A stretch of 64,000 nucleotides of DNA from Roseibium polysiphoniae (lineage in GTDB: Bacteria > Pseudomonadota > Alphaproteobacteria > Rhizobiales > Stappiaceae): the NCBI RefSeq assembly GCF_014842925.1, contig NZ_JACYXJ010000006.1, forward strand, positions 434,001 to 498,000, read 5' to 3'. A program made the position numbers and the translations under genes. The notes under the pieces are model-generated. The model was not told where the DNA came from, did no database searches, and worked only from the letters and a program-made list of their open reading frames with translations. Positions within the stretch are counted from its first letter, which is position 1. Each line of letters starts with the position of its first letter. This document shows, piece by piece, positions 33,588 to 43,900 of this stretch.

Positions 33588-34955
33588 ATGGCTGGCAACC
33601 TGACAATCGACGCCCTGAAAGCAGCAGTCTCCGGCGGCGAAATCGACACTGTATTGACCTGTATTGTCGACATGCAGGGCCGCCTCATGGGCAAGCGCTT
33701 TCATGCGCAGCACTTCCTCGACAGTGCCTGGGAAGAAACCCATTGCTGCAACTATCTGCTTGCGACCGATCTTGAGATGTACACGGTCGAAGGTTACGCC
33801 TCGACCAGTTGGCAGAGCGGCTATGGCGACTATGTGATGAAGCCTGACCTCTCCACCTTGCGCTATGTGCCCTGGCTGGAAGGCACAGCGATGGTGCTGT
33901 GTGATGTGCTGGATCACCACACTCACCAGGACGTTCCACACTCTCCGCGCGCCATGCTGAAGAAGCAGATTGCGCGCCTTGCGGAGAAGGGCCTGTCGCC
34001 CATGATGGCGACCGAACTGGAGTTCTTCCTGTTCGAGCAGAGCTTCGAGGAGATGCGCAAGTCTGGCTACCGCGATCTCCAGCCGATCTCCGGCTACAAT
34101 GAAGATTACCACATCCTCCAGACCACCAAGGAAGAGGATGTCATGCGCCCGGTGCGCAATCACCTTTTCCACGCCGGCATCCCCGTTGAAAACACCAAGG
34201 GTGAAGCCGAGGCCGGTCAGGAAGAGCTGAACATCAAGTATTCACCCGCTCTCAACTGCGCGGACTTCCATACGATTTCCAAGCACGCGGTGAAAGAGAT
34301 CGCCTGGGCGAAAGGCCGCTCCGCGAGCTTCCTTGCGAAATGGGACAAGGGCCGGGTTGGTAGCTCCTCGCATGTTCACCAATCTCTCTGGAATGATGAC
34401 GGCGAGAATGTCTTCTGCGATCAGAACGGCGAACACGGCATGTCCGCGACGATGCGCAGCTACATGGCCGGCCTGATCAAATACGCGCCGGAGTACACGT
34501 TCTTCCTTGCGCCCTACATCAACAGCTACAAACGGTTTCAGAAGGGCACCTTTGCGCCGACCAAAACCGTCTGGTCCGTTGACAATCGCACCGCTGGCTT
34601 CCGCCTTTGCGGCGAAGGCACAAAGGCGCTGCGGGTCGAATGCCGCATCGGCGGTTCCGATCTGAACCCCTATCTGGCGCTTGCGGTTCAAATCGCTGCG
34701 GGTCTCAAGGGCCTGGAGGAGAAGCTGGAACTGGCGCCCGCGGCTTCCGGCGATATCTACGAAGCCAGCAGTGCGGGCGAAGTGCCGCATAGCCTGCGCG
34801 AAGCACGCCATCTTATGAATGGGTCTGCATTCCTGCGGGAAGCTCTTGGTGACGCTGTCGTGGATCACTACGTGCGCGCAGCCGACTGGGAGATCGAGGA
34901 ATTCGATCGCGCTGTCACAGACTATGAAATTGCCCGGGGATTTGAACGGGCCTGA
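33588..34955 (+). CDS. Glutamine synthetase-like gamma-glutamyl ligase
   Basis: 455 residues, GS family. N-terminal part: VDMQGRLMGKRFHAQHF. Catalytic part: ATELEFFLF, GEAEAGQEELNIKYS, SSSHVHQSLW (ATP/metal loop), NRTAGFRLCGEG and IGGSDLNPYLALA. The divergence from GlnA and the setting with alcohol and aldehyde dehydrogenases suggest ATP-dependent gamma-glutamylation of an amine, as in PuuA, IpuC or Streptomyces GlnA4. The amine is unknown; an amino alcohol would fit the neighbours. Confidence 0.9.
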   Translation: MAGNLTIDALKAAVSGGEIDTVLTCIVDMQGRLMGKRFHAQHFLDSAWEETHCCNYLLATDLEMYTVEGYASTSWQSGYGDYVMKPDLSTLRYVPWLEGTAMVLCDVLDHHTHQDVPHSPRAMLKKQIARLAEKGLSPMMATELEFFLFEQSFEEMRKSGYRDLQPISGYNEDYHILQTTKEEDVMRPVRNHLFHAGIPVENTKGEAEAGQEELNIKYSPALNCADFHTISKHAVKEIAWAKGRSASFLAKWDKGRVGSSSHVHQSLWNDDGENVFCDQNGEHGMSATMRSYMAGLIKYAPEYTFFLAPYINSYKRFQKGTFAPTKTVWSVDNRTAGFRLCGEGTKALRVECRIGGSDLNPYLALAVQIAAGLKGLEEKLELAPAASGDIYEASSAGEVPHSLREARHLMNGSAFLREALGDAVVDHYVRAADWEIEEFDRAVTDYEIARGFERA

Positions 34956-35058
34956 TTTTCCGTCTGCCCCTGGACACAGAAGACCGGCCGGGCTTCCGGC
35001 CATATGACAACCCAACTGAGCAACCCCGCGCCTGTGGCGCGGCCTTTAGAGGTGCATC

Positions 35059-36447
35059 ATGACTGAAACGATCAAACTCGTTTCACCGATCGATGGATCG
35101 GTTTACGCGGAACGTCCTGCCCTGGACGAAGCCGCTGTCGCCAAGGCGGTGTCTGCCGCTCGTTCCGCTCAGGTCGAATGGGCCAATGTGCCGCTCGATG
35201 AACGTATCAGCTACTGCCTCAAGGCGCTTGATGCCATGAAGTCCATGAACGACGAGATCGTTCCGGAAATCGCATGGCAGATGGGCCGCCCGGTCCGCTT
35301 CGGCGGAGAGTATGGCGGTGTTGATGAGCGCACCCGCTACATGGCCGGCATCGCAGCAGATGCTCTCAAGGATATCGAGCGCAACGAGCGCCCGGGCTTC
35401 AAGCGCTATCTGAAGCGCGTGCCGCTTGGCATCGTCATGGTCATCGCTCCCTGGAACTATCCGTTCATGACCGCGATCAACACCATCATGCCAGCGCTGA
35501 TGGCAGGTAACGTGGTGATCCTGAAGCACGCTGCCCAGACACTTCTGGTCGGTGAGCGTCTCGCCAAGGCCTTCGAGATGGCGGGCCTTCCCAAGGATGT
35601 GTTCCAGAACATCGTCCTGACACATGCTGGCACGGAAAAGCTTCTGGGCTCCGGCGTCATCAACCACGTCAATTTTACCGGTTCCGTCGCAGGCGGCCGC
35701 GCCATTGAGAAAGCGCTGGCCGGCACCTTTGCGTCTCTCGGCCTTGAGCTGGGCGGCAAGGACCCGGCGTATGTGCGTGCGGATGCAGATATCGAGTATT
35801 CTATCGAAAATCTCGTCGACGGCGCTTTCTTCAACGCCGGTCAGTGCTGCTGCGGCATTGAGCGCATCTATGTGCATGAGAGCAAATACGACGCCTTTGT
35901 CGATGGGTTTGTTGATCTGACCAGCCAGTACAAGCTGGGCGATCCGCGTGATGAAGCCACGACACTCGGCCCCATGGCTCAGGCACGATTTGCGGCCTGG
36001 GTGCGTGAACAGACCGACGAAGCCCTGCGCAAGGGCGCGAAGGCCAATATCGATACATCGAAGTTCGACATGAACAAGGAAGGTACGCCCTACCTTGCGC
36101 CCCAGGTGCTGACCGACGTCAACCATCAGATGTCAGTCATGCGGGAGGAAAGCTTTGGCCCGGTCGTCGGCATCATGAAGGTGAAGGATGACGAGGAAGC
36201 GCTTCAGTTCATGAACGACAGTCCTTATGGCCTGACCGCTTCGATCTGGACCGAAGACACCGGGGCCGCTGCCGAGATCGGCGACAAGATCGAAACCGGC
36301 ATGGTCTTCATGAACCGTTGCGACTACGTGGATCCGGGCCTTGTCTGGACCGGTGTCAAAGACACCGGCAAGGGCGCGGCCATGTCCGAAATCGGGTTCC
36401 ACAATCTCACACGCCCAAAAGCCTATCACTTCAAGGTCGAGCATTAA
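35059..36447 (+). CDS. NAD(P)-dependent aldehyde dehydrogenase
   Basis: 462 residues, full family length. Signatures: VIAPWNYPFMTAIN, FTGSVAGGRAIE, general-base Glu in LGLELGGKDPAYV, nucleophile Cys in FNAGQCCCGIERIY and EESFGPVVGI. It oxidises an aldehyde to the acid. Placed between the GS-like ligase and the iron alcohol dehydrogenase, it probably handles the aldehyde that the latter makes. Two GC-rich hairpins lie in the 103-bp gap before it. Confidence 0.92.
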   Translation: MTETIKLVSPIDGSVYAERPALDEAAVAKAVSAARSAQVEWANVPLDERISYCLKALDAMKSMNDEIVPEIAWQMGRPVRFGGEYGGVDERTRYMAGIAADALKDIERNERPGFKRYLKRVPLGIVMVIAPWNYPFMTAINTIMPALMAGNVVILKHAAQTLLVGERLAKAFEMAGLPKDVFQNIVLTHAGTEKLLGSGVINHVNFTGSVAGGRAIEKALAGTFASLGLELGGKDPAYVRADADIEYSIENLVDGAFFNAGQCCCGIERIYVHESKYDAFVDGFVDLTSQYKLGDPRDEATTLGPMAQARFAAWVREQTDEALRKGAKANIDTSKFDMNKEGTPYLAPQVLTDVNHQMSVMREESFGPVVGIMKVKDDEEALQFMNDSPYGLTASIWTEDTGAAAEIGDKIETGMVFMNRCDYVDPGLVWTGVKDTGKGAAMSEIGFHNLTRPKAYHFKVEH

Positions 36448-36486
36448 GCGCGGCCCGTATCAGCTTCTCAATCGAGTGTTTTAGCC

Positions 36487-37650
36487 ATGAGCACACTTCC
36501 AAACATGAACTGGTCCTACCCGACTGCCGTGCGTTTCGGTGTTGGCCGCATCAAGGAACTGGCCGACGCCGTCAAGGCTGCCGGCATGTCCAATCCTCTG
36601 CTCGTTACCGATCCGGGCCTTGCGGGTCTGCCGATGGTCGCGGACGTGATTGCCGACCTCAAGAGCGCTGGTCTCAAGGCCGCAGTCTTTTCCGAGGTCA
36701 AACCGAACCCGATCGACAAGAACATCGAGGCTGGTGTTGCGGCCTATAAGGCTGGCGGCCATGACGGCGTCATCGCATTCGGCGGCGGCTCCGGTCTTGA
36801 TGCCGGCAAGCTGATTGCCTTCATGTCCGGTCAGAGCCGCCCGATCTGGGATTTCGAAGACATCGGTGATTGGTGGACCCGGGCAGACGAAAACGGTATC
36901 GCACCGATCGTTGCCGTGCCGACCACCGCGGGCACCGGCTCGGAAGTTGGCCGCGCCGGCGTTGTCACCAACTCCGAAACGCACACGAAGAAGGTCATCT
37001 TCCACCCGAAGATGCTGCCGGAAACCGTGATATGCGATCCCGAACTGACTGCCGGCATGCCGCGCATGATCACCATCGGCACGGGCATGGATGCACTGGC
37101 CCACTGCCTGGAAGCCTATTCCTCGCCTTTCTATCACCCGATGTCGGAAGGCATTGCAGTGGAAGGCATCCGTCTGTCCCTGGAAAATCTGCCGAAGGTT
37201 GCTGCCGACGGCAACGACCTGGAAGCGCGCGGGCATATGATGAGTGCGGCCGCCATGGGCGCGGTCGCCTTCCAGAAGGGCTTGGGCGCCATTCACTCCC
37301 TGTCCCACCCGGTCGGCGCGCTGTATGACACCCATCACGGCATGACCAATGCGGTCTTCATGCCCTATGTGCTGCAGTTCAACAAAGCAGCCATCGAAGA
37401 CAAGTTCGGCCGCCTGGCCGGGTTCCTTGGCATCGAAGGCGGTTATCAGGGCATCCTCGATACGATCCTCAAGCTGCGCGCTGATCTGGACGTCCCGCAT
37501 ACGCTCGCCGGACTGAATGTTGGCGACGAAAAGCGTGATCTGATCGCCGAGATGGCCATCGTCGACCCGACCGCTGGCGGCAATCCGGTCAAGCTGACCA
37601 AGGAAGGCGCACTGGAGATCTTCGACAAGGCTCTCTCTGGCGAAGTCTGA
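36487..37650 (+). CDS. Iron-containing (group III) alcohol dehydrogenase
   Basis: 387 residues. NAD-binding loop GGGSGLDAGKLIAF, then PTTAGTGSEVGRAGV. The metal site uses the Asp/His of ITIGTGMDALAHCLEAY and the histidines of AIHSLSHPVGA and TGDTHHGMTN-like DTHHGMTNAVF. It oxidises a primary alcohol to the aldehyde, or the reverse. It is last in the RpiR-divergent operon, 39 bp after the aldehyde dehydrogenase and before a terminator. Confidence 0.92.
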   Translation: MSTLPNMNWSYPTAVRFGVGRIKELADAVKAAGMSNPLLVTDPGLAGLPMVADVIADLKSAGLKAAVFSEVKPNPIDKNIEAGVAAYKAGGHDGVIAFGGGSGLDAGKLIAFMSGQSRPIWDFEDIGDWWTRADENGIAPIVAVPTTAGTGSEVGRAGVVTNSETHTKKVIFHPKMLPETVICDPELTAGMPRMITIGTGMDALAHCLEAYSSPFYHPMSEGIAVEGIRLSLENLPKVAADGNDLEARGHMMSAAAMGAVAFQKGLGAIHSLSHPVGALYDTHHGMTNAVFMPYVLQFNKAAIEDKFGRLAGFLGIEGGYQGILDTILKLRADLDVPHTLAGLNVGDEKRDLIAEMAIVDPTAGGNPVKLTKEGALEIFDKALSGEV

Positions 37651-37678
37651 TCTTTCGATCTGCGCCTCGATCAAAGAA

Positions 37679-37707
37679 ACCCCGCGTCTTCTGGCGTGGG
37701 GTTTTTA
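37679..37707 (+). terminator. Intrinsic terminator of the TRAP/GS operon
   Basis: Stem ACCCCGC / GCGTGGGGT (one-base bulge) followed by TTTTT, just past the iron alcohol dehydrogenase. The T-tract overlaps the stop codon of the convergent ChaC-like gene. Confidence 0.8.
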
Positions 37708-38436
37708 CGTTCTGGCAGCACGAAACCGGCGCGCCAGGTCCCGGAGACGAAACAACTCCTCATCCTCCAGCTCCAGAAGTTCAAACGAGGCTGCGAGGTT
37801 TTCCAGATAGTCGATGTTCGGCCCAAGATACCCTTCGGCCTGAGCAATTCTGCGCGCGGTTTCTTCCAGGCTCAGCGACGGCAGCAACATGGGATTGTCG
37901 CGGTTGACCACAAAGGCCATTGCCTCAACCGGTCCCTGCTTGGTCGTCAGCGTCAGGAATTCCGGTACATAGGACCCCAGCAACATTTCCCGGCGCCAGA
38001 TAAACCGGCTTTCGGTTTCCAGCTTGTCGGCATCAACCCGGAACACGAGTCCATTGCAGGTGCCGCCAAGATCGAGACCAGCCATAAGCCCAGGACAGTC
38101 CGGTGTGCCCCGCGCCACCTCGGAGCGCAGGCAAAATCGGCGGTGATAGCCTGACAAATGCGCCCGTCTGACTTCCGAGAAGTGAAACGCAGGATCCCAC
38201 ATCAAGGATCCGTAGGCGAAGATCCAGATGTCACCGCCCCAATGCGCCTGCAGCGTGTTCTTGCGGCAAGCGTCGCGCTCCGCATCGGTCCGACGCCAAT
38301 CGTCGGGAAGACCCTGCGCCCTCATCTGTGCGTCTATGTCGCTCAAGTCCAACGACCTGAAGCGCGAATTCTCCGGCGAGATGATCTTGCCGCGCAAGCG
38401 CGGGTGATGTCTGTAAGGGTCGCCCTTGTCCGGCAT
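37705..38436 (-). CDS. ChaC-like gamma-glutamylcyclotransferase
   Basis: 243 residues from ATG 38436 (GAGG 5 nt upstream; ATG 38463 is an alternative). The family hallmark DIWIFAYGSLMWDP is followed by GYHRRFC and a conserved Glu region (FIWRREMLLGSYVPEF). ChaC enzymes act on glutathione or gamma-glutamyl peptides, releasing 5-oxoproline. It lies beside an operon that may make gamma-glutamyl amides, though on the opposite strand and with its own transcript. Confidence 0.87.
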   Translation of the reverse strand: MPDKGDPYRHHPRLRGKIISPENSRFRSLDLSDIDAQMRAQGLPDDWRRTDAERDACRKNTLQAHWGGDIWIFAYGSLMWDPAFHFSEVRRAHLSGYHRRFCLRSEVARGTPDCPGLMAGLDLGGTCNGLVFRVDADKLETESRFIWRREMLLGSYVPEFLTLTTKQGPVEAMAFVVNRDNPMLLPSLSLEETARRIAQAEGYLGPNIDYLENLAASFELLELEDEELFRLRDLARRFRAART

Positions 38437-38602
38437 AGTACCTCGGTTGCAAAAAGTGTTCATCGCCGGTTCATCCACGGAACCTTAAGGTCGGCCCCAA
38501 CAAGATTAACCTATTCTTAATTTTACAGACCGCCACCTGACGCCAGGGAATGCTCTCTGGTATGATGGCTTCGTAAAAATCCTTAATATATGTCGGATTT
38601 TC

Positions 38603-40960
38603 ATGACTAGAGGCACGGGATATCTAGAAAGACATTTAAGTCACTTGTCATCCTTAACAAGGAGGACGAGGCGCTGGCTTTTTGTTTCTTTTGTTGTCCT
38701 GCTGCAGTTGCCGCAGGCTGGCCTGGCCGCGGTTACAATACCTTTTGAAGACGACAGTGACTTGCGCCGCATCGCCGAGACATACCTTGGCGACGCCGAT
38801 CTCTGGCCTGCGATCCTGAAAGCCAGTGGCCTTGAGACCCTCAGTGACCTTGATCCCGGACAGATGCTCACGGTGCCAACCGACGAGGTCTCGGCGGCAC
38901 GCTCGGCCCTTTCAGGTTCTCTTGCCCGGATCCAGGAAGCCAATGCCATTGGTGCCCAGGTCTTTGCTTACGAGACGATCACCGAGGCCATATCACTACA
39001 TGATTCCGCTCTCGACGCGGAAAAACAGAGCAAATGGCGGGAAACACTTGCACTCGCAGTTGATGCGGACAGCGCGGCCGGTGAAGCCTATCTACTTGCA
39101 GAAGAAAACCGGGACAAGGCTGCCGAAGCCCGATTGAGCGACCGGCAGGGGTGGGTGGAAGGACAGCGACCGGAGGATCTTGGGTGGGACGATCGCGAAC
39201 TGAACGCAATCCTGGTCGAGGAGGAGAAGGTTCGCACCCTTTCCCGCTCCACCGCCCAGATCACCTTCCGCGATTCAGGCCGCCTGCGTCTCAACGCCAA
39301 CTCTCACGCTGTCATTCAGCGCATGCGCGTTGACCCGTTGAAGAAGCGTGAGGACGCCAAGGTCAGCCTTGTCGAAGGGGATTTTTACGCTCTTCTCGGC
39401 GGCAATTCGAACCGCAAGAGCCTGGAAGTCGATGTTCCTGACGTTAGCGCCAAGATCGATTCCGGCGACTTTTGGGTTCGGCAGGACGTGAGCGGCGCCA
39501 AGTTCACCAACTACGATGACGAGATGGTCGAGATTTCCGCAAGGGGCGAGCAGGTTTCCCTTGGGCGCAATGAAGGCGTCGTTATTCGCGCGGGCGAAAA
39601 CCCCAGGGCGAAGATCGACGTTCTGACGGCACCGGTCCTGCAAACTCCCGGCGACGACGGACTGGTCTTCAATGCTTCGGCGAATCTCTCCTGGCAGGAC
39701 ACGGATGGAGCCGCCGGCTATTGGGTCGAGGTCGCCCAGGATGCCAACTTCAACCAGATGGTGGATTCCGCATCCGGATTGGTGGAGCCTCGCTTTGCAC
39801 TCAATGAACTTGAGATCGGCACCTATTACTGGCGAGTTGCGGCGCTCGATCAATTCGGCCTTCCCGGCCGTTGGAGCCTTCCCTACCGCTTCACCATGCG
39901 GATCGACCGTGCACCGCCATTTCTACGGCTGGAAACGCCGCGATCTGACATCATTTACCGGGAAGCGCAGGTCGAGCTGACGGGCGAGACGGAGCCCGGA
40001 GCAACAGTTCGCATAAATGGCTCTCTTGCCGATGTTGCCGAGGATGGAAGCTATCGTTTTGATCTCAGCTTGAAGACGGGCCAGAACCTTCTGGATATCG
40101 TCTCGAGGGATGCTGCCGGCAATGAAACGGACCTTACCCGCGAGATTGTGCACATGCCCGATGCCAAGGCCGAGGTGAGCTTTGACCCGTCGACCCCTCA
40201 GCTCTCGGCCCGCCATTTCCTCGCCAAGGATGCAGAGATTTCGCTGTCAGGCCAAAGCGAATCTTCAGCCTTGATGCAGATACTCGGCGAAGACGGCTCC
40301 ATGCGGACAGAAACACGAAGCGACGGGTCCGGCGCCTTTGCTTTCACGCTGCCACTCAACGCGCCCACCGAGATTTTCACACTCCGGATCACAAGCAGCT
40401 CAGGCTTTCAGACGGCCGACAGTTTTGAAGTTACGCGTGATCAGGAACCTCCCCGGATCACGCTGGATGCCCCACTGCCCCGCCTGACCTCGGTTGAATG
40501 GCTTGCTCTGCGCGGTCAGATCTCCGGAGCGGAGCGGGTAACTCTCAATGGACGGGACATTCCGCTGACCGAAGGCCGGTTCGATGAGGTCATCACGTTG
40601 ACGGATGGTCGCAACAGCATCGAGATGTCCGCACAGGACCTGGCAGGAAACATCAAGGTCGAGAGCTGGACGATCACGCTCGATCAGGCCCCGCCAACCT
40701 ATGTCAGCCACGAGCTGAAACCAGCCTCGGGCGGACGAATAAACATCGAAGTAACAGCGGAAGATGCCAATGGCCTGGCAAAGGCCGCGCCGTTTACCCT
40801 TTTGGCAAACGGCGAAGAAGTTAACGGTTTCTTACGCTACAACAAGCTCAGCAGAAGTTACAGGGGCGTGGCGACTGTGGCAGATGCCCAGGCGATCCGC
40901 CTCGACGGGATCGAACTGCAGGACGATGCGGGAAACCGAGCGAGGGTTCGATTGAAATGA
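38603..40960 (+). CDS. LysM/FecR/Ig-like periplasmic protein
   Basis: 785 residues. A long, basic signal peptide (hydrophobic core LFVSFVVLLQLPQAGLA) exports it. Domains: a LysM-like segment at ~45-95 (IAETYLGDADLWPAI, LDPGQMLTVP), a helical linker to ~190, a FecR beta domain at ~210-330 (LSRSTAQITFRDSGRLRL, VEGDFYALL), a fibronectin-III-like unit at ~345-435, then three or four Ig/Big-like units (ETEPGATVRINGS repeats). It probably sits in the periplasm bound to peptidoglycan. Its stop overlaps the start of the PKD gene (ATGA), so the two proteins are co-made. Confidence 0.83.
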   Translation: MTRGTGYLERHLSHLSSLTRRTRRWLFVSFVVLLQLPQAGLAAVTIPFEDDSDLRRIAETYLGDADLWPAILKASGLETLSDLDPGQMLTVPTDEVSAARSALSGSLARIQEANAIGAQVFAYETITEAISLHDSALDAEKQSKWRETLALAVDADSAAGEAYLLAEENRDKAAEARLSDRQGWVEGQRPEDLGWDDRELNAILVEEEKVRTLSRSTAQITFRDSGRLRLNANSHAVIQRMRVDPLKKREDAKVSLVEGDFYALLGGNSNRKSLEVDVPDVSAKIDSGDFWVRQDVSGAKFTNYDDEMVEISARGEQVSLGRNEGVVIRAGENPRAKIDVLTAPVLQTPGDDGLVFNASANLSWQDTDGAAGYWVEVAQDANFNQMVDSASGLVEPRFALNELEIGTYYWRVAALDQFGLPGRWSLPYRFTMRIDRAPPFLRLETPRSDIIYREAQVELTGETEPGATVRINGSLADVAEDGSYRFDLSLKTGQNLLDIVSRDAAGNETDLTREIVHMPDAKAEVSFDPSTPQLSARHFLAKDAEISLSGQSESSALMQILGEDGSMRTETRSDGSGAFAFTLPLNAPTEIFTLRITSSSGFQTADSFEVTRDQEPPRITLDAPLPRLTSVEWLALRGQISGAERVTLNGRDIPLTEGRFDEVITLTDGRNSIEMSAQDLAGNIKVESWTITLDQAPPTYVSHELKPASGGRINIEVTAEDANGLAKAAPFTLLANGEEVNGFLRYNKLSRSYRGVATVADAQAIRLDGIELQDDAGNRARVRLK

Positions 40961-43900
40961 TGGGGATGGTCGCTGGTATGTATCTTGTCAAAGCGCACCT
41001 TGGAAAAGCTAGACACGCCCTTTGGCGCAGACGTCCGCTCGCAACCGGGTTGGCTTTCCTCGCATCGCTCTGCGCAACCCCGCTCAACGCGCAGACGGCC
41101 AAGCCTATCGACGTACCGCTTCTTGTCACCTACGGCATGGAAGCTCCGACCCGAGAAGGCGACCCGACGCATCGCCAGGTGCTCTACATTGAAGTTCCTG
41201 CTGATCTGAATGAAAGGGTCTACATTCGCCTGTTCGATCCGGACACCGGCGGAGACCACGACCTTGTCTACAGCCAGGCCGACACCACAACAAACTTCAT
41301 GCTTTTTGGCGGCGACGGCGCTTTCGCCGGTGACACCGCGACGGGTCGCGACGTTTCGGAAGAAGAACTCAGCAGCGGTACGCTTCTGACTGAAAAGTCC
41401 TACGCCGATGAAACGCGTTTCGACAATCAGTGGACGAATTTCGCTTTCATTTCTGCGGATCAGGGCGAAGAGCGTGACGGCAAACGGATTTTCCGCCTCG
41501 TGGTCGATGGTGCCACCGGCAACGATGGGAACCTTTATGGCGTTGCCGTCAGTCTCCGCGACCGGCAGCAAGTTGATGTTCCCGGATCAAAGCTGACATC
41601 CTATGCTCCAACCATCCGCGTGCCTGACACCAAAACGCTGACCGAACTTCGGTTCACCGCGCCGGAGGGCGCGACCAGTCTCGCAATTGACAACTTCGAC
41701 GCTGCCCATGGCAAGGTCTCCCTCACTACGGCCTTCAGATCCGTTGATCTGACGCCATCTGGTCAGGATCAGTGGCGCATGGACGACGTGGAGCTCGCAT
41801 CTGATGAACTCGGCAAACCGGCTGCCATCACCCTCTCGGGTGGCCTTGAGATCCCTAATGATGCGACGTTCTTCATCACAGTTCGCGCAGACCGGCTGCT
41901 GCCGCTGGACCTGCCCCCGTTCAACTGGATTCCTAATCGCAGGCCTGAAATCGAGGCATCTGCAACGGTTCTCGATGGCTGCCGCGCAGTCGCCTTTGAT
42001 GCCAGCGGCACCACAGACCCAGATGGTGACCGGCTCTCCTTTCTATGGCGTTTTTCGGATGGCAGCACTTTAAGCGGCCCCGTCGTCGTCAAACCCTACG
42101 AGATGCTTGGCACCTTCATAGAACGCCTGGAAGTCACAGATTCTTCGGGACAGATCGGCAATGGCAAAGCTCAAGAGCTCGATGTCTTGATCCGAAATGC
42201 CCCTCTGCCGCAAATTTCCGTTCCCGGTGTTGTAGCCACGGGTGAAAGCGTCACCCTGGACGGCAGCGGTTCCTCTTCTGCCGGGGCAGAGATTGACAGC
42301 TTCGACTGGCGTTTCAGCGACGGCCTCACCGCTCATGGTCCTCAGGTCGCGCGTGTTTTCGAGACGCCGGGCATCTATCAGGCAACGCTCAGCATCACCG
42401 ACAGTTCGGGCCACGCTTGTGATACCGCGCGTTTGACGACCACCATCCGCGCCAATGCTGCCCCTGTTGCGGAAGCCGGCGCGAACCGGCGGACGGAAGT
42501 GGGGACCCTGCTGCGCTTCGCTGGAAGCTCCAGCCATGACATCGACGGGCAGATCACGGCTCACGTTTGGGATCTCGGCGATGGGACCCGTCTCACGGGC
42601 GCGACCGTCGAACATGCCTTTGAACAGCCGGGCACCTATGAAGTCGAGCTTCGCGTTACGGATGATGCGAACGTTTCGAACAGCACGACCTCGGATCGAA
42701 TTGAGGTCTTCGTCAACGCGCCTCCTGTCGCAGTCGCCGGCTCTGACGGAAATATCGCGGTGGGCGAAGTCATCCATTTCGACGGCTCAAGTTCCTCCGA
42801 CACAGACGGACAGCTTATTTCCCACACATGGGACTTCGGGGACGGTGTCAGCGGCACCGGCGAGCACGTCGACTACGCCTACGGGACACCGGGCATTTAC
42901 GAGGTGCGTCTGACAGTTGAGGACAATTCCGGCACAAAGACACGCATTGCCACAGACACGCTGCAGGTTCGGGTCAACGCAGCTCCAATCGCCAACGCGG
43001 GCCCGGACCAGATCGTCACGGCCAGTTCTATCCGCTTCGACGGAACCGCATCATCTGACACCGACGACAAAATTGCGACATACCACTGGGATTTCGGCGA
43101 CGGCACAACCGGCGAGGGTCCAAGTCCGGCACATGTCTATGCAAGACCGGGTGAGTTCATTGCGCGCCTGACCGTAACGGACGCCTCTGGCACCCTTCGC
43201 AACAGCGCCAGCGATACGGTCACGATCACTATCAACACGCCGCCTATCGCCGATGCAGGTCCGGATCTCGTCGGTTCGCCCGGTGAAGAGTTGATTTTCC
43301 AGGCCAACCGATCCGTCGATCCCGATGGAGAAATTGCGTCCTACGAATGGGATTTCAAGGACGGCAATCTCGGCAATGGCGAGGTCACTGCCCATACTTT
43401 CACTGAACCAGGCCGATACTTCGTTCGTCTGAAAGTCACCGACAACACCGGCCATGCGAAGGCTGTCGACTATGATGAGACCGTGGTCTTCATCAACGCA
43501 TCGCCGCTCGCAGACGCTGGCGAGGACATCCGGGTCGCACCAGGCCAGCGCTTCACTCTCGATGCAGGGCGCTCAAGTGATGTTGACGGTACGGTAACCG
43601 ACTTCCGCTGGGACATCACCGGGATCGATGAGCCGTTCTATTCGGAACAGCTTGAGCTGAGCCTCGATGAACCGGGAACCTACACGGCGGTCCTCACGAT
43701 TTCCGACGACAGCGGCGCCGAGAACAGCCTTGCCGAAGATGAGGTCACCATCCGCGTGAACCATGCACCTGTGGCCGATGCGGGAGACAACGTCTTCACT
43801 GCGGACAGCCTGGTTCTGTTTGATGGCGGTGCATCCGTCGACGCCGACGGTGATGGCCTGACATACACCTGGGACTTCGGTGACGGCAAAAGCGCGACCG

